Positions 1-5,746 of a stretch of 9,256 nucleotides of DNA are shown here, one piece after another. Below the pieces are notes generated by a model. It saw only the letters and a list, made by a program, of their open reading frames with translations. It searched no databases and was not told where the DNA came from. The DNA lies in the NCBI GenBank assembly GCA_004525155.1, contig SPDA01000048.1, forward strand, positions 1 to 9,256, given 5' to 3'. Positions within the stretch are counted from its first letter, which is position 1. Each line of letters opens with the position of its first letter. The stretch comes from Spirochaetales bacterium. GTDB taxonomy: Bacteria; Spirochaetota; Spirochaetia; SPDA01. Both the position numbers and the translations under genes were made by a program.

Positions 1-84
1 GTGTAAATCCGGATGCGGCTGCCGGGGGATTTGTTCCGGCATCGCGCATGCATCGCCGGGCGCCTGCGGGACAGGGGGGGCTGC

Positions 85-1929
85 ATGGAGCTTAAAAAAA
101 AACTGGGATTTCTCGATGTTTTTTCCATAGCTTCCGGCGCCATGATAAGTTCCGGTATTTTCATCCTGCCCGGCATCGCCTTTAACAGGGCCGGTCCCTC
201 CGTTTTCCTGTCCTACCTGGTGGCCGGAGCCATTGCCTTTGTGGGCATTTTAAGCGTTACGGAACTCGCCACAGCCATGCCGAAGGCCGGGGGGGATTAT
301 TTTTTCATAACGAGAAGCCTAGGCGCCGGTACGGGGACCGTTTCCGGCCTTTTGAGCTGGGCAGCCCTGTCCCTTAAAGCGGCTTTCGCCATTTTCGGCC
401 TCACGGAAATTATATACCTGCTTATCGGCGGGACCTTGAGTCCCCTCATCATTTCCGGTATTATCCTCGCGGTTTTTCTTTTGCTGAACATCCTGGGAGT
501 GGACATCGCCAGCCGGTTCCAGGTCGTCCTGGTCCTTGCGCTCATCGTACTTATGCTGCTCTATTCCTTTTACGGCGCGTCAAAAATCGATTTGAAGCGG
601 TATACGGACTTCTTCCCCAACGGCGCCGGAAAGATGTTCACCACGGCCGGGTTTGTATTCGTGTCCTTCGGCGGGCTCGTCAAGGTGGCGAGTATGGCCG
701 AGGAAATCCACCGGCCCAAAAGGAACTTGCCCAGGGGACTCATCGCTTCAATACTTACGGTCACCTTTCTCTACGGATTTATTCTGTTCATAACCCTGGG
801 TATTATACCCGCCGAAGAGCTGCGCAGTTCCTTTACACCCATTGCCGACGCGGCCTTTAACATTCTGGGGCTGCCGGGCCGCATTATCATCAACCTGGCC
901 GCTGCACTGGCTTTCATCACCACCATTAACGCCGGCATCATGGCGGCTTCGAGGTATCCCCTTGCCCTCGGCAGGGACAGGCTCATACCGGGTTTCCTGA
1001 GCGTGGTGCTGCGGCGGTTTAAAACGCCGATCGTGTCCATCCTGCTGACCGGCGCCCTGATTTACGGATCCCTGCTCCTGGAACTGGAGACCCTGGTCAA
1101 GGCTGCCTCCGCCGTGATAATCGGCGCCTACCTGCTGTCCAATCTTTCCGTAATAATCCTCCGCGCGAGTAAAATCCACAACTACCGGCCAAGTTTCCGG
1201 GCGCCGCTGTTTCCCTACCTTCAGATAGTAAGCATCTGCCTCTTCATATGGCTTCTGTCGGACCTGGGCTGGGACGCGTTAAAGATTACCCTCATTTTCG
1301 GCGGTGTCAGCATTATCATCTACTTTGCCTACGGCCGCAGACGGGCAAAAAAGGAATCCGCACTGATGCACCTTATCAAGGGCGCGGCAGCCAGGGAACT
1401 TGGCGTTTCGGGTCTGGAGGAGGAGCTTAAGGAAATTATCCGTTCAAGGGACGAAATCGTGCAGGACCCCTTTGACAGGCTTATAAGGGATGCCCCCATT
1501 CTCGATATAAAGGAAAGGCTTACCCGGGACAGCCTGTTTTCGCTCATCGCCGCTGAAGTCGCTCCCGGGGTCGGCCTTTCCGAAAATGCGTTTCTCCAGC
1601 TGCTTAAAGACAGGGAAAAGGAAAGTTCCACCGCACTGACACCCTTCGTGGCCATTCCTCATGTGGTTCTGGCGGTTCCAGGCGTGTTCAGGCTCATGGT
1701 GATCCGTTGCGCCGAGGGAATCGAATTTTCCCCCGAACGTTCCGGAATTCAGGCAGTCTTTGTGCTTGCCGGTTCCAGGGAAGAGAGGACCTTTCACCTT
1801 CAGGCGCTGGCTGCCATAGCCCAGATTATCCAGAATGAAAGCTTCAGGGAAGACTGGCTCAAGGCCCGCACGATCGACAATCTGCGGGACCTGCTGCTGC
1901 TCGGCAAGAGGCACAGGTACAACGATTAA
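85..1929 (+). CDS. APC-family amino-acid permease fused to a C-terminal PTS EIIA-like domain
   Basis: Predicted inner-membrane transporter of 614 residues. Residues about 8-416 form the transport domain, with roughly a dozen hydrophobic segments. The first carries the APC signature SGAMISSGIF (TM1, which in this superfamily helps bind the substrate amino or carboxyl group). After a charged linker (about 417-460), residues about 463-614 resemble the fructose/mannitol/Ntr type of PTS EIIA. The motif AIPH places the likely phospho-accepting histidine at 526, and a second conserved histidine lies at 571 in FHLQAL. The usual glycine before AIPH is valine here. The inferred role is amino-acid or polyamine uptake or exchange modulated by the EIIA domain; the substrate is unknown. 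I chose ATG 85 because the transport domain starts there and a G-rich ribosome-binding stretch (74-80) precedes it. The open frame continues to 13, but that extension is not permease-like. No promoter is evident in 1-84. Confidence 0.85.
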   Translation: MELKKKLGFLDVFSIASGAMISSGIFILPGIAFNRAGPSVFLSYLVAGAIAFVGILSVTELATAMPKAGGDYFFITRSLGAGTGTVSGLLSWAALSLKAAFAIFGLTEIIYLLIGGTLSPLIISGIILAVFLLLNILGVDIASRFQVVLVLALIVLMLLYSFYGASKIDLKRYTDFFPNGAGKMFTTAGFVFVSFGGLVKVASMAEEIHRPKRNLPRGLIASILTVTFLYGFILFITLGIIPAEELRSSFTPIADAAFNILGLPGRIIINLAAALAFITTINAGIMAASRYPLALGRDRLIPGFLSVVLRRFKTPIVSILLTGALIYGSLLLELETLVKAASAVIIGAYLLSNLSVIILRASKIHNYRPSFRAPLFPYLQIVSICLFIWLLSDLGWDALKITLIFGGVSIIIYFAYGRRRAKKESALMHLIKGAAARELGVSGLEEELKEIIRSRDEIVQDPFDRLIRDAPILDIKERLTRDSLFSLIAAEVAPGVGLSENAFLQLLKDREKESSTALTPFVAIPHVVLAVPGVFRLMVIRCAEGIEFSPERSGIQAVFVLAGSREERTFHLQALAAIAQIIQNESFREDWLKARTIDNLRDLLLLGKRHRYND

Positions 1930-1931
1930 TT

Positions 1932-1964
1932 GCCGGCCGTAAGCCGCCGGCCGTAAGCCGCCGG
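1932..1964. repeat. 14-bp tandem repeat, about 2.4 copies
   Basis: The unit GCCGGCCGTAAGCC occurs twice head to tail (1932-1945 and 1946-1959), followed by a partial copy GCCGG (1960-1964). It begins two bases after the permease stop codon. GCCGGC is self-complementary, so copies can pair with each other (1932-1937 with 1946-1951, 8-nt loop). This could weakly stop or stabilise the permease transcript, but there is no T-run directly after it. It may simply be a slippage product. Confidence 0.8.
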
Positions 1965-2062
1965 TACAGCGGAAAAAAAATCACCAAACCGGGCTCCCCT
2001 CGACGATTTTAAAAATTTGATACACCAAAATAATGTTTCGTACGTCGATATACCTGACGACC

Positions 2063-2617
2063 ATGGAGGATGATCTGAAACTGAAAAACAGTGAAGCTCA
2101 CCGGCGGCTCGAGACGGCCTATACAAGCGAAAAGCCGCGGTTTCTGGCCCGGTTACGCGCCGCCGGACGCACGTTGGAAGAGGCGGAGGATTTTCTGCAT
2201 GATGTCTATGCCGAAACCATGGAGCATCTGCCGCTCATCGGCGGCATACGCAATCTGCCGGCGTGGATAAATACACTGTTCACCCGCCGGATGATCGATC
2301 TCTGGCGGCATGAACGGGTGCGCGCCGAGGCCGGTGAAACCGATGTGGCGGAGTCTACGCTTCAGGAGATCATCGCAGGGACGGGTCTCAATCCTCTCGA
2401 TGGGTTTGTGAGGACGAGCCTTTTGGATGCCTTAAACGATGCACTGCGCGCTCTGCCTGCTTCCCAGCGTCAGGTGGTGGAAGCCCAGGTTTTCGGCGGC
2501 CTTACGTTCCGTGAAATTTCGGAAGCCACGGGTGAAAGCATTGACACCCTGACAGCCCGCAAACGTTACGCCTTACGCAACCTTTCGAGGGCCCTGAGGC
2601 ACTGGATAGAGGAATGA
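2063..2617 (+). CDS. ECF-type RNA polymerase sigma factor (sigma-70 family)
   Basis: A 184-residue sigma factor with only regions 2 and 4, the layout of extracytoplasmic-function sigmas. From the ATG at 2063, region 2 lies roughly at residues 15-90 (RTLEEAEDFLHDVYAETMEH, then RRMIDLWRHER). Region 4 lies roughly at 125-180 (LPASQRQVVEAQVF, then the helix-turn-helix GLTFREISEATGESIDTL). It would direct polymerase to a small alternative regulon. The frame also opens at an ATG at 2033, adding MFRTSIYLTT. Neither start has a clear Shine-Dalgarno sequence; I prefer 2063 because the extra residues do not look like sigma region 2. The next gene starts 33 nt downstream on the same strand and encodes a small membrane protein, a plausible regulator or signalling partner. 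No classical zinc-binding anti-sigma factor is present. Confidence 0.85.
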   Translation: MEDDLKLKNSEAHRRLETAYTSEKPRFLARLRAAGRTLEEAEDFLHDVYAETMEHLPLIGGIRNLPAWINTLFTRRMIDLWRHERVRAEAGETDVAESTLQEIIAGTGLNPLDGFVRTSLLDALNDALRALPASQRQVVEAQVFGGLTFREISEATGESIDTLTARKRYALRNLSRALRHWIEE

Positions 2618-2636
2618 TTTTACCGGGTTTATCACC

Positions 2637-2644
2637 GGAGGAGG
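2637..2644 (+). promoter_or_regulatory. Strong Shine-Dalgarno sequence for the small membrane protein
   Basis: GGAGGAGG lies 6 nt before the ATG at 2651. It contrasts with the sigma gene upstream, which has no recognisable site, so the membrane protein is probably made in excess of the sigma factor. Confidence 0.75.
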
Positions 2645-2650
2645 AATACA

Positions 2651-3007
2651 ATGTCAAAATTTACACAGGGCCGTCATGAGAATGCCTGGTGGGAAGACCG
2701 CAGCCTGCCTGAAAAAATCTTCATGGGAATCGGGTTCGGTATCCTGGGAATAGGATTAATCACCCTGTTCATCTTTGTGCTTATGTCGCTATGGAACTGG
2801 CTCATACCCGAAATCTTCGGATTAGGCAGGATTAATTTCTGGAAGGCAGGGGGCCTGATGCTCCTAAGCTGCATTCTTTTTAAGAATTTCGGTTCGAACG
2901 GCAGCGGCCGCCGCAGTGACCGGAAACGCCGGAGGCACCTGCGCCGCTATATGGAGGAGTGCGGGCCGGCTGCAGGGGAAGAACCGGCGGAATCGCCGCA
3001 GGTTTGA
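2651..3007 (+). CDS. Small two-segment membrane protein paired with the ECF sigma factor
   Basis: A 118-residue protein. Residues about 22-47 are a long hydrophobic segment, followed by the aromatic motif WNWLIPEIFGL (48-58). A second, weaker hydrophobic stretch follows (FWKAGGLMLLSCILF, 63-77). Next come a strongly basic patch (87-99, RRSDRKRRRHLRR) and an acidic tail. From memory, short proteins with a WNWL-P-IFGL...FW-A-GL-LLS-ILF pattern are common directly downstream of ECF sigma genes in several phyla. I recall no assigned function. It follows the sigma gene by 33 nt with a strong ribosome-binding site and is probably co-transcribed with it. Membrane anchoring plus a cytoplasmic basic tail would suit an anti-sigma or sensor role, but this is inference from position only. 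Confidence 0.75.
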   Translation: MSKFTQGRHENAWWEDRSLPEKIFMGIGFGILGIGLITLFIFVLMSLWNWLIPEIFGLGRINFWKAGGLMLLSCILFKNFGSNGSGRRSDRKRRRHLRRYMEECGPAAGEEPAESPQV

Positions 3008-3031
3008 TTCTGACTTTTGGGCATTATTGTC

Positions 3032-3071
3032 CGGGCGGCGGATTATTCGATCGGAAAAGCTCCGCTGCCCG
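3032..3071. terminator. Hairpin between convergent genes, possible bidirectional terminator
   Basis: Positions 3032-3042 (CGGGCGGCGGA) pair with 3061-3071 (TCCGCTGCCCG). This gives an 11-bp stem with one G-T wobble and an 18-nt loop. It lies between the stop of the small membrane protein and the stop of the PIN-PhoH gene, which run toward each other. Neither strand has a good T-run after the stem, so termination by the hairpin alone is uncertain. Confidence 0.4.
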
Positions 3072-3079
3072 CTTTATCC

Positions 3080-4384
3080 CTAGAGAAGTTCCGCGGCAAG
3101 CTCGGCAAGGGCGCTCCGCTCCGATTTTTCCAGCGTTATATGGCCCGCTATTTTCTGCCCCTTAAAGATTTCCACAAGGTAAGTAAGACCGTTGGAACTT
3201 GAATCGAGGTAGGGGCTGTCTATCTGGTAAGGGTCACCGGTGAGCACTATTTTGGTACCGTCCCCGGCCCTGCTCACAATGGTTTTTACCTCGTGGGGGG
3301 AAAGGTTCTGGGCCTCGTCTATGATGATGAACTGGTTCGGCAGGGACCTGCCGCGGATGTATGTAAGGGCCTCGATTTCGATGAGCCTGTTGGCGAGGAG
3401 CTGATCCGCATTTTTCATGTTCTGATGTTTGTAGGAGGAAAGGATGTATTCCAGGTTGTCGAAAATGGGCTGCATCCAGTGGGAGAGCTTCTCGTTTTTC
3501 GTACCGGGCAGGTAGCCGATGTCCTTGCCCAGAGGTACGATGGGCCTGCTTACCAGCACCCGCGCGTAGGCATGGTCTTCGATTACTTTTTTCAGACCCG
3601 TGGCAATGGCCAGGAGGGTTTTGCCTGTTCCGGCCTTCCCCACCAGTGTAACCAGGGAAATGCTGCTGTCCATGAGAAGATCGAGGGCTATGCGCTGATT
3701 GTCGTTAAGGGGTTTTATGCCGCACACGGAACCTCCCGTGTTCTCCGTAAGCGTAACGGTGGAGGTGCCGGCATTGAACCTTCCGATGGTGACGGTGTCG
3801 TTTTCCTTGTCCCTGAACAGGATGGACTCGTTATGGTAACACTGCTCTTTCCATTCAATGGCCCCCTGAACCTTCAGGTGCGTGATTGTATCGGAAGAAA
3901 CGACCGCTTCCCGGTACCCCTTGTAGAGGGTGGTAATGTTGACCTTCTGTTTTTCATAGTCCACCGCCTTGAGGCCCAATACCGTGGCCTTTACCCGGGC
4001 ATTTATATCCTTGGATACGAAAAAAACTTTCTTTCCCTCGTTTTTGAGAACATAGGCGGAGAGGAGAATCTTGTTGTCCATTTTTTCCGTGCTCAAGTTT
4101 GCGGGAAGTACGTCCGGCAGGGCCATCACGATTTTGAGGATGGACCCATTTTCCATTTTGACCCCTTCGTTGAGGTTGCCGTGTTTTGCCAGTTCATCCA
4201 GTTGCCGGATGGCTGCCCGGGCGTTCCTGCCGCGTTCGTCGCTGTAGGTTTTCAGATGGTCCAGTTCCTCCAGCACCCAGAGCGGTATGACGACCTCGCT
4301 ATCCCTGAAGGACATAATTGCATCAGGTTTGTGGATGAATACATTTGTGTCGATTACAAAAGTCTTGACGGTGTTCTTATCCAT
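3080..4384 (-). CDS. PIN-PhoH protein (PhoH-like ATPase with N-terminal PIN nuclease domain)
   Basis: A 434-residue cytoplasmic protein. The N-terminal PIN domain (about 6-145) has FVIDTNVFIHKP with the first catalytic aspartate at 12, an EELD acidic cluster near 39-42, and FFVSKDINAR with a further aspartate near 126. The C-terminal PhoH ATPase (about 225-434) has the Walker A motif GKAGTGKT (249-256), the conserved block SRPIVPLGKDIGYLPG, and the Walker B motif FIIIDEAQN (352-360). It also has the LTGDPYQID motif typical of PhoH. Length and order fit the PhoH2/YlaK group, linked in mycobacteria to sequence-specific RNA cleavage and unwinding. The frame can also open at a TTG at 4396. I prefer ATG 4384 because the TTG lies inside the predicted -10 box. 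No Shine-Dalgarno sequence precedes it. It stands alone, convergent with the sigma-membrane pair. Confidence 0.92.
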   Translation of the reverse strand: MDKNTVKTFVIDTNVFIHKPDAIMSFRDSEVVIPLWVLEELDHLKTYSDERGRNARAAIRQLDELAKHGNLNEGVKMENGSILKIVMALPDVLPANLSTEKMDNKILLSAYVLKNEGKKVFFVSKDINARVKATVLGLKAVDYEKQKVNITTLYKGYREAVVSSDTITHLKVQGAIEWKEQCYHNESILFRDKENDTVTIGRFNAGTSTVTLTENTGGSVCGIKPLNDNQRIALDLLMDSSISLVTLVGKAGTGKTLLAIATGLKKVIEDHAYARVLVSRPIVPLGKDIGYLPGTKNEKLSHWMQPIFDNLEYILSSYKHQNMKNADQLLANRLIEIEALTYIRGRSLPNQFIIIDEAQNLSPHEVKTIVSRAGDGTKIVLTGDPYQIDSPYLDSSSNGLTYLVEIFKGQKIAGHITLEKSERSALAELAAELL

Positions 4385-4395
4385 GGTTGATATCA

Positions 4396-4424
4396 AGTAT
4401 ACAGGCAGCTTGGTACAAAAGCAA
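4396..4424 (-). promoter_or_regulatory. Predicted sigma-70-type promoter of the PIN-PhoH gene
   Basis: Read on the minus strand: -35 TTGCTT (4419-4424), a 17-bp spacer, and -10 TATACT (4396-4401, five of six matches to consensus). Only 11 nt separate the -10 box from the ATG at 4384. Transcription should therefore begin within about 5 nt of the start codon and give a leaderless or near-leaderless mRNA. Confidence 0.55.
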
Positions 4425-4434
4425 ATAATTTGCT
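4420..4434. promoter_or_regulatory. Perfect palindrome overlapping the PhoH -35 box
   Basis: AGCAAATAATTTGCT has 7-bp arms around a single central base. It covers most of the predicted -35 element, so a bound dimeric protein would block polymerase. The regulator is unknown. A chance palindrome is possible because the centre is AT-rich. Confidence 0.4.
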
Positions 4435-4524
4435 GAGCTTTTTCAAACTGGGGATGCAGTTTTATTTCCCTTCATTTGGCATGCAGCCTGTCTGCGGCCT
4501 GCCCCGGCCCGGTAAACGGACCTT
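4435..4524. other. Intergenic stretch downstream of the DeoR gene, no gene seen
   Basis: I see no open frame or RNA gene. On the minus strand just after the DeoR stop, GGTCCG and CGGGCC can form a 6-bp stem with one wobble around a 5-nt loop, but no T-run follows. It is at best a weak terminator. DeoR transcription might read on into the PhoH gene. Confidence 0.4.
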
Positions 4525-5322
4525 TCAGACTAGGTAAAGCCGGATTCCGTATTTCCCGCAGAGTTTTCTGTAGTTCTGCGGAATACCGCCGTCGGTGACG
4601 ATCGCATTGAGATCCGCAAGGTTCGCGAAGTGCGCGGGACAGACCCTGTCGAACTTGGAGGAATCTACGAGCAGGATTTTTTCGAGGCTCGAACCCATGG
4701 CCGCCCTTTTCATTTCAATTTCGTAGGGCAGGGCGGATGTTATGCCCAGTTCCGCGCTCACGCCCCTGGCAGAAAGAAAGGCCTTGGCGGCCCTGTTCCT
4801 CCGGATGAGTTCCACACCCTCCGGCGATTCAAACATGAGGGCGTTTTCGTGAAAATAGCCCCCCGCGAAGATGATCCTGCAGTTCCTCCTGCTGTATACA
4901 CTTAACAGAATATTGACGGAAAAACAGATAATGGTTACGGGCATGTTGGCAGGCAGGTATTCTCCGATGAATTCCGTCGTGGAACCCGAATCGATGATGA
5001 CTACGTCTTCCGGTTTGATGAGGGAGGCGGCCTTTTCAGCTATTTTCCGTTTTTCCTCCACCCTGCGGTTTTCCTCGGAGGAAAGGTAGTAGGTGCCGGC
5101 ATCCGTTTCCGTGAGCAGGGCCGCCGTGTCGAGCCCGGTCCGGTTAAAAATGACCCCGCCGTGAATCAGCTTGACGATATTGTCGTCCGCAAGCTGGGCT
5201 AGGTCCCGGCGCATGGTCATTTCGGAAACCTGCAGCCTGTCCGCCAGATCTTTTATGGTTGCAGCGTTATGGACCTTGAGAATATCGATAATGGTGGTAA
5301 GCCTTTCTTTTTTGACATCCAT
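4525..5322 (-). CDS. DeoR-family transcriptional repressor, divergent from the microcompartment operon
   Basis: A 265-residue DNA-binding regulator with the full family layout. The N-terminal winged helix-turn-helix (about 1-57) contains the recognition segment LQVSEMTMRRDLAQL, followed by the wing KLIHGGV. The C-terminal DeoR sensor domain (about 75-240) has the phosphate-binding loop DSGSTT (111-116) and the DSSKF motif near 220. The latter part of this fold is related to ribose-5-phosphate isomerase and usually senses phosphorylated sugars. It reads away from the BMC-H gene, and the two share a 110-bp control region holding inverted repeats, so it most likely represses the operon and perhaps itself. 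ATG 5322 gives the standard family N-terminus; no good Shine-Dalgarno precedes it. The effector is unknown, though a sugar phosphate made or consumed by the metabolosome is a reasonable guess. Confidence 0.92.
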   Translation of the reverse strand: MDVKKERLTTIIDILKVHNAATIKDLADRLQVSEMTMRRDLAQLADDNIVKLIHGGVIFNRTGLDTAALLTETDAGTYYLSSEENRRVEEKRKIAEKAASLIKPEDVVIIDSGSTTEFIGEYLPANMPVTIICFSVNILLSVYSRRNCRIIFAGGYFHENALMFESPEGVELIRRNRAAKAFLSARGVSAELGITSALPYEIEMKRAAMGSSLEKILLVDSSKFDRVCPAHFANLADLNAIVTDGGIPQNYRKLCGKYGIRLYLV

Positions 5323-5331
5323 TCCGGAAAA

Positions 5332-5360
5332 AATATATCATAATCACACTGCCGGAGCAA
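5332..5360 (-). promoter_or_regulatory. Predicted promoter of the DeoR-family gene
   Basis: On the minus strand: -35 TTGCTC (5355-5360), a 17-bp spacer, and -10 TATATT (5332-5337). The -10 is preceded by TGA, giving an extended -10 pattern. The start codon follows the -10 box by 9 nt, so the transcript would have almost no leader, as for the PhoH gene. Confidence 0.5.
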
Positions 5361-5367
5361 GATTAAC

Positions 5368-5396
5368 TTGACAAAAATATAACATTTTGTAATAAT
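5368..5396 (+). promoter_or_regulatory. Strong sigma-70-type promoter of the microcompartment operon
   Basis: A perfect -35 TTGACA (5368-5373), a 17-bp spacer, and -10 AATAAT (5391-5396, five of six matches to consensus). The predicted start is near 5403, giving a leader of about 30 nt before the BMC-H ATG at 5433. Such a strong core promoter fits the high shell-protein output needed on induction and implies control by repression. Confidence 0.7.
5371..5390. promoter_or_regulatory. Inverted repeat in the operon promoter spacer, candidate DeoR operator
   Basis: ACAAAA (5371-5376) and TTTTGT (5385-5390) are perfect inverted arms separated by 8 bp. The repeat overlaps the last bases of the -35 box and fills the spacer. 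Its position is ideal for repression by the adjacent DeoR-family protein, but the region is AT-rich and binding is not shown. Confidence 0.45.
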
Positions 5397-5401
5397 ATTA
5401 C
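5389..5401. promoter_or_regulatory. Palindrome over the -10 box, second candidate operator
   Basis: GTAATAATATTAC has 6-bp arms around one central base. It covers the whole predicted -10 element (5391-5396) and overlaps the end of the inverted repeat at 5371-5390. Either or both could be the DeoR-protein site. Confidence 0.45.
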
Positions 5402-5421
5402 CATAACTTTGAAGATCACAT

Positions 5422-5428
5422 GAGGAGG
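5422..5428 (+). promoter_or_regulatory. Strong Shine-Dalgarno sequence for BMC-H
   Basis: GAGGAGG lies 4 nt before the ATG at 5433. It is the strongest ribosome-binding site among the shell genes, whereas the following BMC-T gene has none of note. This fits the hexamer being the most abundant shell part. Confidence 0.75.
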
Positions 5429-5432
5429 CAAT

Positions 5433-5735
5433 ATGGCTGATGTTAACAGTATGGCACTGGGCATGATCGAATGCAGGGGATTCGCCGCTATGGTAGAAGC
5501 ATCGGATGCCATGGTCAAGGCTGCGAAAGTTGACCTTAAGGGATTCGAAAAAACCGGGGGCGGGTACGTCACCGCAATCATACGGGGAGACGTTGCTGCC
5601 GTCAAAGCGGCCCTGGACGCGGGTTCAAAAGCGGCGGAGCAGGTTGGGGAAGTCATTTCCGTGCATATCATTCCCAGGCCCCACGCCAACGTGGATGAGG
5701 TTCTTCCGCTCGGTATGCATAAAGCGGCCAAATAG
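5433..5735 (+). CDS. BMC-H microcompartment shell hexamer protein (PduA/EutM/CcmK type)
   Basis: A 100-residue single-BMC-domain protein whose hexamers tile the flat shell facets. The domain spans residues about 6-90. It opens with [24 protein letters not shown] and has the pore loop EKTGGGYVT (39-47), followed by the conserved [15 protein letters not shown]. It ends with the edge motif IIPRPH (79-84), which in BMC-H proteins contributes to contacts between hexamers. The central pore residues are glycines (TGGGY), which should give a small uncharged pore. Length is normal for the family, with almost no C-terminal extension. It is the first gene of the operon, under the strong promoter and a strong ribosome-binding site. 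The next gene follows after 11 nt. Confidence 0.96.
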   Translation: MADVNSMALGMIECRGFAAMVEASDAMVKAAKVDLKGFEKTGGGYVTAIIRGDVAAVKAALDAGSKAAEQVGEVISVHIIPRPHANVDEVLPLGMHKAAK

Positions 5736-5746
5736 CGGATACCCTT

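Noticed and set aside
74..80. Run of seven G before the permease start as a phase-variation tract
   Set aside because: It is short and outside the coding frame, and it serves equally well as a G-rich ribosome-binding site. Nothing else supports slippage.
13..84. N-terminal extension of the permease frame
   Set aside because: The 24 extra residues are arginine- and glycine-rich and unlike APC proteins. ATG 85 has a G-rich ribosome-binding stretch and begins the transport domain.
2017..2036. Promoter for the sigma gene built on TTGATA (2017-2022)
   Set aside because: No acceptable -10 box lies at 16-18 bp, and the AT-rich hexamers nearby are at the wrong distance.
3293..4390. Long 365-codon open frame on the plus strand, antisense to the PhoH gene
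   Set aside because: The minus strand encodes a complete PIN-PhoH protein with Walker A, Walker B and PIN motifs. The plus-strand frame has no recognisable domain and no ribosome-binding site, and is a composition shadow.
5364..5409. Direct repeat TAACTT spaced exactly 40 bp around the operon promoter
   Set aside because: A 6-mer in AT-rich DNA is expected by chance, and the inverted repeats between the copies are stronger operator candidates.
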